From Augochlora pura (lineage: Eukaryota > Arthropoda > Insecta > Hymenoptera > Halictidae), in NCBI RefSeq assembly GCF_028453695.1, contig NC_135782.1, positions 434,001 to 498,000 on the forward strand: a stretch of DNA of 64,000 bases. Reading direction: 5' to 3'. Under the pieces are notes generated by a model. That model did no database searches and was not told the DNA's origin. It saw only the letters and a program-made list of their open reading frames with translations. Each line of letters begins with the position of its first letter. Within the stretch, counting starts at the first letter, position 1. A program made the position numbers and the translations under genes. Shown here one piece after another: positions 11,720 through 23,765 of the stretch.

Positions 11720-13848
11720 TTAAATAGAAATATTCTGGAAGGAAATCGATATTTTCTTGTTGTGTATAGTATCTGTATCTGTATCTAAAGTATCATTTAA
11801 AATATCGTCTAAAATATCGTCTAAAATATCATCTAAAATATCATCTAAAATATATATATATATTTATAATTTTTAAAAATGTTTTAAAACTTAATTACAT
11901 AAGTAAAGAACTTACCTGTGGGCACAGTATGAATTAGTGCTTGAGAATACTCATAGAAAGCATTTGGATGATCAATATCTTTTTCTATAATACACGAATG
12001 CTTAACTTCAAAATATGCTTTACATGCGTCAACATAACAACCATCTTCTGAAAGTTTGATTATTGAGTCCACGTCTGAAATAGTCATAAGTTTTGAAATT
12101 ATTTATTACAGTAAATGAATATATTAATATTACCTAAGACAGTCAAAATGAAAAATCAATTGAAATATTAATTATTTTCTATTATATATTTTTTTATTTC
12201 TTTTTCATAATCGTTTAATATGTTGATTACCTGGTCGCGTTAGTCCACATTTAGACAGGGTGATTTTAAGACCTTGATGATCTAAATGCTTATAGGGACA
12301 ACCATGGTTGTCCCTCAAACCTATATCAGCATGAAATATTTTGAAGCAAGGAGACGGCAAATAATTCGCACGTCTTCCGGCGCATCCATATAAATGACTA
12401 ATATAATATTGGTATTCGTTTTCATATTCCTCTTCATCCATAATTTGTAACAGTTCATCCCTCCACAGTGATAAAGCACCGTCTAACGGCACGCCGATCC
12501 CTTTCAGAAATAACGTGTACTGTACTCTTCCACCGTTCGTTAGGTGGTGCTTCGTTCGAAGCGCTTCATGTAGTACCCTCATACACAATGGAAATGAGGT
12601 CTGTGAAAGCTAGTGAAATTTTAAAATAAATATCATTTTAATCTTGAATATGTTTCTAATTGCAAATAGATTATTTCAGTATTTACAAATATACCTCATC
12701 CAATTCCTCAACAGACACTTCGTTCCAATGTTCCTGCCACTGCTGCACCTGAATACAATCTGACAACATATTGAAGATTTCCGTTATGTTAGTCTCACCA
12801 TGCATCTGTGACGCATATTCTTGAGCATACTGGAACAATAGATATTTTATAAAAAACATGCTAGATATAATTCTAAGTTCATCTAACTATGCTATTACAG
12901 CTCTAAACTTACATAAAAGTCTTGATATATAGCTTTCCTAAATTCAGGTACAATTGCCCAAAACATTTTTGTGTGTGGTACATAAGCAATACCATCTTTC
13001 AAGAATACGTGTCGCTCTCTAACTAATTTTGTTACGTTAGAAAACTTAGTTTTATACGCTGTGATGTTATGGTTGTCGTCAATATCGCTGCTCATACAAT
13101 CATCGAAGAAAGACTTGTGTGGATATTGTCTAAACTGCCCTGCTTCTTCTGGACTTAACTATAATGGAAAAAAAAGGTCAATTAGCATAGAAAATTGATT
13201 TAACATTTATATGATATTTATAGTATGTTTACACTTAATGCTAACAATAGAAGTGTGAAATCCATTGAAATTCATAAAAATTTTCATATTTTTATGGTCT
13301 AACTCTGAAAGTCTCCAGGCAAATAATCTTGTTTCCTGTTTCACAAACCAACTCCTTTGCATTTGATTGAATGAGAATGCACACCTCAAGATAAAATGAG
13401 ACGTAGTATCATGTCTTCTGAAACCTTTCTTTATATCATAGGCATCATTATCTTTATCGATAAGCTTTAGAAAATTATGGATATCATGCTCTTTTAGATT
13501 TTCTCGTAACATCATTGCACATTCACTATGTGCCTTGTTATAACTTTTTGCTGCTATCCTTTCTACTATTTTTAGAACTACAAAATAAAATTATATTCTT
13601 GTCGAGGTACAAATCTCCTATAAACTAATAGAAGAAATAAACAGTTACAGAATTCTTATATATTTTACATATCTTGTGTAACAAGGTTTTATTAACTATT
13701 ATTAAAATCAAATTGTTTCTTTTAGTTTACCTATTAATCTATTAATACACCATAGTCGCAACTCCTCTAGCTTCATATCACCAGATGGTAGTTCATTGTA
13801 CATTTGTAAATTACATGGATATGGATCATCAGATTGCTCTATCTCCAT
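11720..13848 (-). CDS. PRIM2: PRIM2, DNA primase large subunit
   Basis: Large subunit of DNA polymerase alpha-primase, with a C-terminal 4Fe-4S domain needed for primer initiation. Seven exons: 13848-13731, 13577-13246, 13158-12913, 12829-12695, 12600-12231, 12074-11916, 11844-11720. Phases close to give 494 residues (about 509 in human). The four iron-sulfur cysteines are visible in context: FPLCMRVLHEAL, SPCFKIFH, HGCPYKHLDHQG and DACKAYFEV. The N-terminal half has HFILRCAFS and FVKQETRLFAWRLS. The start is the Met of MEIEQSDDPYPC. The exon ending at 11916 has a strong donor (CAG|GTAAGT), so reading on to the in-frame stop at 11884 is probably wrong. The last exon instead encodes an acidic DDIL-repeat tail. 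Confidence 0.94.
11791..11850 (-). repeat. 12-bp tandem repeat, apparently coding the PRIM2 tail
   Basis: Five units of a 12-base repeat (plus strand AATATCRTCTAA, the last unit diverged) next to a TA run. On the minus strand, after a TTTTAG acceptor, it reads as repeated Asp-Asp-Ile-Leu in the phase left by the preceding PRIM2 exon. The polymorphic C-to-T changes within units are mostly synonymous (GAC/GAT). Confidence 0.75.
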
Positions 13849-14974
13849 CGCGATCGGTTGATTTTTGTTGTCCGTATTCACGATGAATCCAAAATGTAAA
13901 TTTGTCTAAGGGGTAGAAATAATAAACAGATTTAGGGCAAAGACATTACAACATATATATTTACCGTATGAGGTTTATGACCAATAACTATACAAAATGA
14001 TGTTGTTTATACAATAAACCACTTGCGGTGGAAAGACGTGCCGGGCACGTGGAAATGCTTTTGTCATCGGAACGCCAGGGACGACCAGCATACTCGTTGT
14101 CAGACAATTGTTTCAGAAAGAAAAATGACGTGCGTGGCACGTTCACTGTTAATAAAATTCTTCACCGAGAATTTCTTGCCATCGCAAGTGGTTAAACGTT
14201 GCGCTATCTTAAGAAGAAATTGTATGCGACACCGTAATATGTAGTACTACAAGATACGAAATCTTCCCGCGTTTTGCTATCAGCCACAAACAAATCAGTA
14301 CACATAAAAGCTCTCAGATGCCTGACCGTTTTTCGCGACTTTCTTCCAGATAAGTTGAAGTAGGAGAATTACGTACTCATTATGCAGCGGCAAACTTATG
14401 AAGTCTCCTCACCGCCACTTAAAGCAGATTCCGAGTAGAATACCTGACGCCTCTGGACACACTTGACACCAGCGGACAGACTGGTCTTTCACGTAAATTT
14501 CAAAAACGGTTAGGCGCCTAAGAGCTCTGCTACGCATACATATGATACCAATTGGCATTTAATATATGTATGTACTTCAAACGGCATTTTCATCGGTCAC
14601 AGGTCACAGGTCCCTTTTTAAAATTAACCACAATTTTTTTACGATCTTTTTACTCTTAACAAAAGTACGTACAAAATAGAGAAGTAAAAACTACCATATG
14701 TATGTTCATATGTAGTACAATACATATGTACGCACATTGACACGTATCGTGTTGTAATCTGAAGTTGCGATGATTAATAGATATGTACATGGGTATATTC
14801 AGATTTAGATTGACGAATCCGCCGGGTAATGAACGATTCTGAGTTTTGGTATGATTGCTAGTGGTTGCTAGCATTAATGTAAGTAACATAAATGTGTGTT
14901 ACATGTTGGTTTCGAATTTTTTCACTACCAATCCAAAATTAAATAAAGTTTAGAAATACGTTGTCAGTTGAAGA
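13849..14974. promoter_or_regulatory. PRIM2/DEGS1 shared divergent promoter region
   Basis: About 1.1 kb between the two start codons. It is GC-richer than surrounding spacers between about 14020 and 14500, and includes CACGTG-type sequence (GGGCACGTGG at about 14045). A splice-acceptor-like CCCCTTAG near 13909 suggests a PRIM2 5' UTR intron. No CCAAT-pair element is present here, unlike the other divergent promoters. Open frames inside (for example 14023-14244) show no recognisable protein. Confidence 0.5.
14264..14271 (+). promoter_or_regulatory. Candidate E2F site upstream of PRIM2
   Basis: TTCCCGCG within ATCTTCCCGCGTTTTG fits the E2F half-site consensus TTTSSCGC on one strand or its complement. 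It lies about 416 bases upstream of the PRIM2 start. DNA-replication genes including primase are classical E2F targets, so placement supports function, but an 8-base match alone is weak. Confidence 0.35.
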
Positions 14975-16559
14975 ATGGGCCAACACGTTTCGAGGACCGA
15001 TTTCGAGTGGGTTTACACGGAAGAGCCGCATGCATCTCGTCGCAAAATAATTTTGGGTATGAGCAAAATGATTATATTTGACACTTACATCGTAAATTAT
15101 ATTAATCTTCGTCTAGATAACAATATATACACGTATGCGTTTGTATAATGCAGTTAACTCGTATCCGAGATAAGCAACAGCAATGTATGATAACAATTCT
15201 TATTTCGTTTCAGAAAAATATCCACAAATAAAGAAATTGTTCGGATATGATCCCATGTTCAAATGGATAGTCTCAGGACTGGTTTTAATTCAATTTATAT
15301 CCTTGTATTTTATAAAGGACTTAAGTTATCCAATGCTCCTTCTAGTGGCATATTGTTTTGGAGGAGTAATTAATCATTCCCTGATGTTAGGTATGTATAA
15401 GTTTCATTTAAGTTAATACAAGCATGAAGAATCTAATCAGTAGTGGTGTACCTCATGATCACTGCTAATATAATTTACTAAGGAAAGTAGTGTGTACATT
15501 TCCAAAATACGTGTCACGTAAATTAAATGTAATATCATTTTCTGTGAAAATATCTAAACTTTTTATTCTGTAATAAATTTTTAATATATCATTATATTCC
15601 AGCAATACATGAAATAGCACATAATCTTGCCTTTGGCCACTGCAGACCTATGGCAAATAGATTATTTGGGTATTTTGCAAATTTACCTATAGGACTACCA
15701 ATTTCTGTTAGTTTTAAGAAGTATCATCTTATACACCACCGTGTAAGTATAGACACAGCAAGTATGCTACTTATAATGATAACTATTAATCTAATAATTA
15801 AACTAATATACGACTTATAGTATCAAGGAGATGAAGTATTAGATACTGATTTACCAACATTAGTGGAAGCCAAATTATTTTGTACAACATTTGGAAAATT
15901 CTGTTGGGTACTTCTACAGCCATTTTTTTATGCATTTAGACCACTCATTGTTTACCCATTGGTGCCCACAAATCTGGAATATATTAATTTAGTGATACAA
16001 CTTACGTTTGATGGAATGATATGGTATTTATTTGGTAAGCATAGTATCTATTTTTAAATAAAAGTTTGATTAGTGTAGTAAAACTAAAGTTCACAATAAA
16101 TCTTACAGGTGGAAAAGCTCTAGTATATTTACTTTCTGGATCAGCATTGGCAATGGGTCTTCATCCTGTAGCTGGTCATTTCATATCGGAACATTACATG
16201 TACAGAAAAGGCTTTGAGACGTACAGTTACTACGGTCCATTAAATTGGATAACATTTAATGTTGGTTATCATAACGAACACCATGATTTTCCGGCTGTTC
16301 CTGGTTCAAGATTACCACAGGCATATATGTTTTCATTTATTGCAAAATGTTTAATTGAAAATATTGTCTACTTAAAAAATGTTCCTTGAATTTTATATCT
16401 ATTTCGGATTTGTTCCAGGTAAGAAAAATAGCTTCCGAGTTTTATGACAATTTACCACAACACAATTCGTGGACGTCGGTACTATATGATTTTGTTACGG
16501 ACCCGGACATTGGTCCCTACGCAAGGATAAAAAGAAAACACAGGGGACTTCCTTCGTAA
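14975..16559 (+). CDS. DEGS1: DEGS1 / infertile crescent, sphingolipid delta-4 desaturase
   Basis: ER membrane enzyme that introduces the delta-4 double bond of dihydroceramide to make ceramide; the fly gene is ifc. Six exons: 14975-15056, 15214-15390, 15603-15742, 15821-16034, 16109-16320, 16419-16559. Phases close to give 321 residues (323 in human). It starts MGQHVSRTDFEWVYTEEPH, with an N-terminal Gly available for myristoylation. The three di-iron histidine boxes are HEIAH, HLIHHRYQ (across a splice junction) and HNEHHDFP. Several hydrophobic membrane segments lie between. It ends RIKRKHRGLPS. The fifth intron starts with GC rather than GT (CAG|GCATAT, 16321). Reading through it would replace the C-terminus with AYMFSFIAKC and a stop at about 16387. 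Confidence 0.96.
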
Positions 16560-17755
16560 AAGTTGGAGAATTTATTCAGTTTCTAAAAACATATATTTAA
16601 ATAATGAAGATTAGAATCTTTAAAGTGTACCAAATATAATGACTAATTTATTAGATTTCTTTCAGTATTACATACGAAAATCCTAAATGCATGATCTTTT
16701 CCATCAATTTCGTTGGTGGATACGATTCATTCCAAATGTGAAGGTCATTTATATTATATATTTTGTAAAGATATATTTGTTTTTTCAAAATTTTGAACAG
16801 TATATATCCAAATGATAATTTACAGAATTAATGCCTGGTACGTTCATGCAATGCTTTAACTGAAAATGAAGGAAGCTTAGTTAGCAAAGTATTCTATTTA
16901 ATGATTCTTGTAAATATTTTACGTATAATAAAATAATGTATGTGACTATAGTAAACAGATTCAAAGGTAATACTATGATATTTTTGGGCAACCGCTTACA
17001 ACAGAAACACAAATTCCGTGCATTTGTAAACTAGTCGTACAATAATACATTTTTTACAACCAATAATGACATTTTAATGTAATAATTTATTTAGTCACAC
17101 GTCTAGACCCCTTTTTATAAGCTCGTTCTTTAATGCAGTGGTTTCTTTAGCGATTAATATTTGTTTTCCGTTGCAACCGCATATGAAACTAATATAAATT
17201 AAGAACACTCTGAAAGCATACAAATTATAATTTTTCAATATTCATGTGAAACGGACAAACATCTATTTTACATAGGTAAAATAGATTTCTTCATTGCTGA
17301 TAAAGTCGTTGCTTAGTTTATTTGAATTATGAAATTTTGATGAAAAAGAAGTTTCGGTAATTTTAATTCCTTTACAGATAAGTAACCGTTGGCGTATCAA
17401 ATTGCATAGTAAGTATTGTACACATATACATACATACATATGCTGAAATTCTTACATTAATTCGTTTTGATTTGCTGTCTTGCGAAGGCTGTTCATACAT
17501 ACGTGTCCGCAGTGAGAACTTCGAGTTATCCTGGGGATTTTTAAGAAATTTCTAGGGTAAAACGAATCGAGTGAATTCAGTGTATAATGGCTCGCACTCA
17601 CGCATTCACGCTTGCACTCCGATCGGATTACATGTACGCCTTTCGTGCAAGGTTTCCGCGACAGTGCAGGGTTTTGATTATAAAAAAAAAATAATGTATA
17701 CGTAAACGGGAAATAATTTCGTGCACAAATGCATATCTGCAAGACGGTTGACAGC
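16560..17755. other. Spacer between DEGS1 and the DHHC gene
   Basis: AT-rich, containing the DEGS1 3' UTR and the DHHC promoter. An ACATACATACATATG microsatellite-like run lies at about 17425-17440. A minus-strand open frame over 17452-17823 runs through the promoter and overlaps the DHHC first exon antisense. It has no family resemblance and I do not call it. Confidence 0.5.
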
Positions 17756-20700
17756 ATGGAAAAGCAAGACGGATCTTGTTGGTGCTTTATGAAAACCGTC
17801 ACCTGGATACCAGTTATTTTCATTTTGACGGTTATCGTATGGTCTTATTACGCTTATGTGGTGGAATTATGTTTTTGTAAGTATTATCTCTCAAATCTAA
17901 AATTTTCTACAATATTCTACCGTTTATTGTTTAATAGCAGTCAAATTTCCTTTATTATAATGAAAGTGGCTGCCATCTTCAATAAATTCATGTTATGTCT
18001 TGTCCTTTGTTTACAACGAATAATATATAGAATCGATGTTCAAAAAGAAAAGTTTCGACTCGAAGTGGACTCTACAGTAGAACTTCATTCGATCCAATAT
18101 AATGTCATATGATTGATTACATACGCACTCCAGTGATTAAAGATGAAACTGTTTAGGCAGTATTTTACCTTTAGATTTACATCCAAATTCATTCATAGTA
18201 ATTAATTAATTAATAAAAATTTCTGACATAAATATATGAATTTTTCAATTTGTTCGCCATAAAAAATGCGGCGACTAGGTAACTAATGAAAGTAATTTTT
18301 ATTAGATATTTAAATTTTTCATAAAAAAGAGAATGTCAGAAATGTGAATTGATTCTGTTGGAGATGATGTTTAAACAACTGTTTTTAATATATGTTTCTT
18401 TAGTAGAATTTTGTACATGTATTATATTTTACATTGTATGTATTGTATACATATATTGCTATTAATTGTTTTTATCTTTTTTAGATGCAATAGATAATTA
18501 TGTTCAAAAAGGTATGTCAGTTTTAATTAGTACAAATGGATATAATGATACTGTTTTTATGCAAATAAAAAGTTGTGCAATTGAAACAATAAATTGTGTT
18601 ATGCATGTTTGTTGACAGCGTTTTACCTGATTTTTTATCATGCTGTATTTCTAATGTTTCTGTGGTCTTACTGGCAAACTGTGTTTACAGATTTACTAAT
18701 AATACCAGATAAGGTAAAATTTTAGTTCTCTGATAGCTTTCGTTATGCAAACATAGCTACAAATAATAAATATAATGTTATGTATAGTTTAGAATATCAG
18801 ATGTTGAAATGGAAAAATTTCAACAAGCCGAAACAGAGGAAGCACGCAGACAAATTTTAGAAAGATTTGCGCAAGATCTTCCAGTCACAAATCTTACCAT
18901 TAAAGGAGGTACATTTGTAGGAACATGTGTTACCTAAAACATACTTATTCTGTATATGTTATGTATTTACAATTAATAGTTGTGCAGCAATGCATTACAA
19001 ATATTACTTTTCCAGTAATACGTTTTTGCGAGAAATGTCAGTTGATTAAACCCGATCGAGCACACCATTGTTCTGTGTGCAGGACATGTGTTTTAAAAAT
19101 GGATCACCATTGTCCATGGGTAAACAACTGTGTGGGCTTTCACAACTACAAGTTCTTCATGTTGTTTCTAACATATGCTTTTCTTTACTCTTTATTCATT
19201 ACTGCTACGACTTTGCAGTATTTTATACGCTTTTGCAGAGTAAGTAAAAAAGGGAACTTCTAAACAAGCAACTTAGATGTGTAACGTATTTCAAAACGAA
19301 ATATTATTTCCATAATGATACTAGTATTTTGCCTATAGGGAGAACTGGAAGGAATGAGTAGAATTCAACTTTTCCTCTTATTCTTTGTGGCATTGATGTT
19401 CACAGTTAGCCTAAATTCTCTTTTCTTGTATCATTGTTACCTCGTTTTACGTAACAGATCAACATTAGGTAACTAAACGTGTTTGAATATAAAAAATAAT
19501 TTGCATATCATACGTCATACAAAACAATTTAAATCATTTCTAATGATATATTTGCAGAGGCATTTACTCCACCCATGTTTCGCACAGGAAAGGACAAAGA
19601 TGGTTTTAGTCTTGGAAAGTATAAAAATTTTCAAGAAGTGTTTGGTGATAATCCTAGACTATGGTTTCTTCCTGTTTTTACTAGGTATGTTTTTCGATTA
19701 TGATTTCAGTGTTATATTTTTTAATACAGTATTTTCATTAAAATGATATTTATAGAATTTTTAAAATTGAACTGTGAACCATTTGCACAATATGAAAATA
19801 TTTATGTTTATTTTCTATATGATATATCTATAATATATTATAAGTATGGATTGTAAACGGGGTGAGTTTTGCAATGTGCAACTTCAAATCATTCAGAAAT
19901 TACTCGTTCGATGAAAAAATGTTTCAAACAAAAGTTGGGTGGACCTAGCATGAATGTTAGGAATTGCGTATTTCAGAACGCATTCGAATTTTCCAATACC
20001 AAATATGATCATGTGTAGAAAGTTAGTCATGAAGATATATGAAACCTAGTAGTGTTATTTACAATATTATATTTTTTCTCTGTGTATGCACTGACTTGTG
20101 TAGATACATAGTACAACTTCACAAATAAGTTTCATTTCACAGATAAAATATGAAATGAAGAAAATGGTAAAATCAAATATTAAAACAATCTCATTGTTCT
20201 GTAAATATCATATGCAAATTTATAAACTGCCTTCAAAATCAAAATTATATGTAAAAATGAACATCTCGTTTCGTTTAACATCAAACTAGGAGAAAGAAAT
20301 TGACAAAGTACTAAGAGTTTCCAATATTTATTTCTTCAATATTTTAATTGTTTTGCCACATTACTATGTCTAATAGTAATTGTATGGATTAGTTAAATCG
20401 CGATGGGTGCGTTGAATGTGTTCTAGTCTTGGAAATGGTGTCACGTATGCAGTACGCGCGCAAGATCAAGGCCCGCACAATACTTACGACTCCATGGGCA
20501 GTACTCGAAACAGGTCAGCATTATAAAAGTGTAAAATCTTCCAGTTAATAGTTGTAATAACCTTTACTATGGAACTCATTAGTATCATTGATTGAAAGGC
20601 AGTTCATAGTTTAAACGTACAAATGGTAATAAAATTGCCTGTGTACATACTTATTTCAAACGAAACATTTTCTTCATATTTTTGTTTTTCTTATTGTTAA

Positions 20701-21776
20701 ATCCATACGTTTAATTTGTAAAAGGATATCATCTCTCGTTTCAAAGATTTTCGTTTCTCATTTATTATACACTTACATGGAGTTCCAAAGTAATGAAGAT
20801 GCATACATGTTGCTTCCTAAATGCATGCGATTGTTCATTTCTATTGTGTCTTCATTTCTTTCTAGTCTACATATTGTGCTATTGTAAAGGGTAGTTATTA
20901 CACTTATCAAGTTTATTCGATTATTACTAACACTGATATTTGTATTTGTGACAATGGAAGACTAACAAAATTATGATTTCTGCACTATAACTGTATGTTC
21001 GGTTTAAGCCTTTTGCCATATATCTGTTGTTTGCTCATATACGCTTTCTTATTTTTTAAAATACGTTTCCAAACTTTCTTAAAACTTTAGTCGACATAAG
21101 TCTAACTTGCGACATTACATTGAGAAACATAATCCCTGTGTTGCGTTTGATGATACTGTTACTTCTGTTTTGATTCTGTACAATATTCGGCACATACGTT
21201 TCACATTTATGATATTCATTATTTCATTCGTAATAAAATTAAATTTTTTATTTGAAACAATATGAAAATAGGTATTAGCTCCATTTTAAATTGATATTTA
21301 AACAATGCACGTGTTCTTCCTTTTCTTAGGTAGATGCATTGTATTGTGCATTGATTAATTAAGATTAAAAATCTCTTACAATTTTAAGAGATATTGTGCA
21401 TCTGGTTCTTACAGGCTGATACATGATAAATTGTTAGAAGTGGCGTAACTATTTTTAATTAGCAGTTTTTTAAATTATGCATCATGAAATGATCTCATGA
21501 AGATCTTTGTATCTGATGATCGAAATTTCTCGTCAGAATTGTTCTGCTCAACAGTGCTACTGAAAACAAGTAGTTACGCTATCTTTGAGTACATGTGGGA
21601 TAACATCAAGTAGAAGGTAGGGTGTGGGTTACAGTTTTGGCGATGGGGTAAACTTTCCTGAACGGCTGTGCAATGAAGACACACATACTCTGTTGGGACA
21701 TGCTGCCCAACAGTGGGGTGATGAGACCGAGCTTGACTCTCCACCTCCCTATGGGTCGCAAGCAGGTATTGTGTAG
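17756..21776 (+). CDS. DHHC palmitoyltransferase (ZDHHC2/15/20 group), short form
   Basis: Membrane S-acyltransferase that attaches palmitate to protein cysteines. The first exon (MEKQDGSCWCFMKTV, 17756-17876) is followed by WSYYAYVVELC, a conserved first membrane segment. Small exon 18485-18511 follows, then membrane segment 2 (FLMFLWSYWQTVFTD). The zinc-binding cysteine-rich domain includes RFCEKCQLIKPDRAHHCSVC and the catalytic DHHC in MDHHCPWVNNCVGFHNYKFF. Membrane segments 3 and 4 precede LFLYHCYLVLRNRST. The TTxE-like region is EAFTPPMF. Later exons end at 19684, then 20427-20513, then 21635-21776. The tail has PPPY, a WW-domain ligand, and stops GSQAGIV. An in-frame Met nine codons upstream is an alternative start. 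A GCAG|GTATTG donor before the last three codons may splice on to further exons. Confidence 0.9.
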
Positions 21777-22213
21777 TCTGAATCCCTATATGGAAGCTGT
21801 TCGATTACTCTACTACCTACTGTGTCCAATTACATGCTACAGTATTCATAATACAAAGCTTGTTTAGCTGCAGTTACTCTGTCTATATTATATTCATAAA
21901 AATTGATAGGTTCAGTGATGTGACTACTTCTACACATTCACGCAAGCTTAAATGTTACATCATCCTTCTTTACCGTAGTAAGCAGTTATTATTTTCCTAT
22001 GAAACAACAGTTACAAATCATTCTAAAACATTTTTAACATTATACAAGGTATCCTGATAATTTTATTACAAAATGATGTCTTTGTTACTATTACTTTGTA
22101 ACATAATTTTTTAAATGTTCTATATACACAAACTAAGCGATATATAATTACGTTAGTTATCATTAATATAATCCTTTTATTCTATATCATCTCTAAAAAT
22201 TTAATAAAAGCAG

Positions 22214-23765
22214 ATATTGATAACAGAACACAAGCTCGCGGGGCACGCACTATTATTCAATTAGTTTTACAGGTAAAAGTTTGCAGTTACTATACAAATT
22301 AGGCCTATTATTTTAAATATCATAAATTTATGAAACACATAGATTTCAAAAATTAATTAGCTAATAATTGTAATAATCGTGCTTTCTTAACAGCGTGAAA
22401 TACTTCGATTATTAATATTAATAATTGAACGGTTTACTATGAACTTTTACATCAAGTAAGTATAATAAAATTTCCATCACAGAAATGTTTCCTACAATAC
22501 AAACAAAATAGCATATAGTATTTTAATGCGATTTTTTGTTTAATATTAAATTAATGTCCTATTTAGTATGTACATTTTTACGGTACTTAATGTAAACATA
22601 AGAGAATTGTGTTTAATGAATTCTAGTAAAGATTGTACGGATTATATATTAATAAATATTATTAAATTTCTCACTTATGTGTCTGTCAATGGTCAATGTA
22701 CAGGATATAAACAAAATATTGTACATGATAGATATCAAATGTCATTGTTCAATTTGTAATGAAACTATAATTTATGAAAAAGATGTGTCAAAAAGGAACA
22801 CCTAAAAAGCCTCATGTACATACAAAACATGAGTAATGTAATTCTACAGAATTAAAACTTAATCTATTTATGATTTTTGTTTTCTCTAAGAATTGATTGT
22901 TGCGCATGATTTTCATTACCCATTGTTTTTCTAGATATGCATGTTTTAATGTGCGAGACGAACTTTTAACTTTAAAGGTATAATGCACACATTTATGTAT
23001 TTTACGTTTAACGTGTTAATTGTAATTCTAATTATATTTTGACACAAATCATAATACAATAGTTTTATATCTTTTTAAGTCCCCGAAGACAATAAGCAGA
23101 TATTGTAATATTGTAATGGCTGGTTCATTAGAAAATAAGTATATTTCATCGAAATGTCACGTTTTCTAAATTATATTTATCTTTTGGACATAACTAATTC
23201 AAATAACGGTATCACAGCTTCGTATTCACACGGAATTATGGCGTAAATATATAGTTGTGTACTTGTGTAATTGCATGAAATTTCAGGCCTACTATCAGGC
23301 AATTAACATTGGTACATGAATCTATAATTTAAGCTCTTGTAATAAGATAATGTTAAATCTTTATCTTATCATTGACTTAGTATTTCCATTATATACATAT
23401 TGACATTATTCCCACATGTATAAAATACAGATTGATACTAAGTAATTCTATTTTTAGTGACCCTAAGGTCATATATAATCAGATTTAATTTTGTATTGTC
23501 GCATGTCTCTTTATGTTTCTATAGCTTTTAAACACTAACATCCAATGCTATTGTTTTTTTTTTAATATGAAAGAAATGTAAATATTATCATTACACATTT
23601 CCATATCTTTAAAATCACAATTGCTAATTTAGTAAGACCTGAATATTTTTAATTGACCATCTTCGGTTGAGATTAAACACATTTCAAATATTTTACAGCA
23701 CTGCTGTAGTAGGTTTTGCTACAGATGCAGTTCAACCTCTGGTGGATACAACCGAAATTGTTTGA
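22214..23765 (+). CDS. Probable alternative 3' exons of the DHHC gene (or separate small gene)
   Basis: Five short segments with good splice signals and matching phases: 22214-22272, 22394-22455, 22935-22977, 23080-23138, 23699-23765. Acceptors are AAGCAG, TTCTTAACAG, GTTTTTCTAG, TCTTTTTAAG and ATTTTACAG. Donors are CAG|GTAAAA, CAA|GTAAGT, AAG|GTATAA and TAA|GTATAT. Joined from the donor at about 21764 (GCA G|GT), they stay open. They read DIDNRTQARGARTIIQLVLQ, then a hydrophobic REILRLLILIIERF stretch. The end is AVVGFATDAVQPLVDTTEIV and a stop. This would replace the last three residues of the short form with roughly 95. I do not recognise the sequence in any family. It could instead belong to an independent gene whose first exon I have missed. 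Confidence 0.45.

Noticed and set aside
11884..11915. PRIM2 ending at the in-frame stop at 11884
   Set aside because: A strong GTAAGT donor precedes it, and splicing to 11844 restores an acidic C-terminus and expected length.
13595..14244. Frame at 14023-14244 as a gene between PRIM2 and DEGS1
   Set aside because: Lies in the divergent promoter, no recognisable motif, and no supporting splice structure.
16321..16389. DEGS1 ending ...AYMFSFIAKC... as the main product
   Set aside because: The conserved VRKIASEFYDNLPQHNSW segment follows an acceptor at 16418; the read-through end is kept only as a possible minor isoform.
17452..17823. 123-codon minus-strand frame over the DHHC first exon
   Set aside because: Antisense to a well-supported first coding exon, and without family features.
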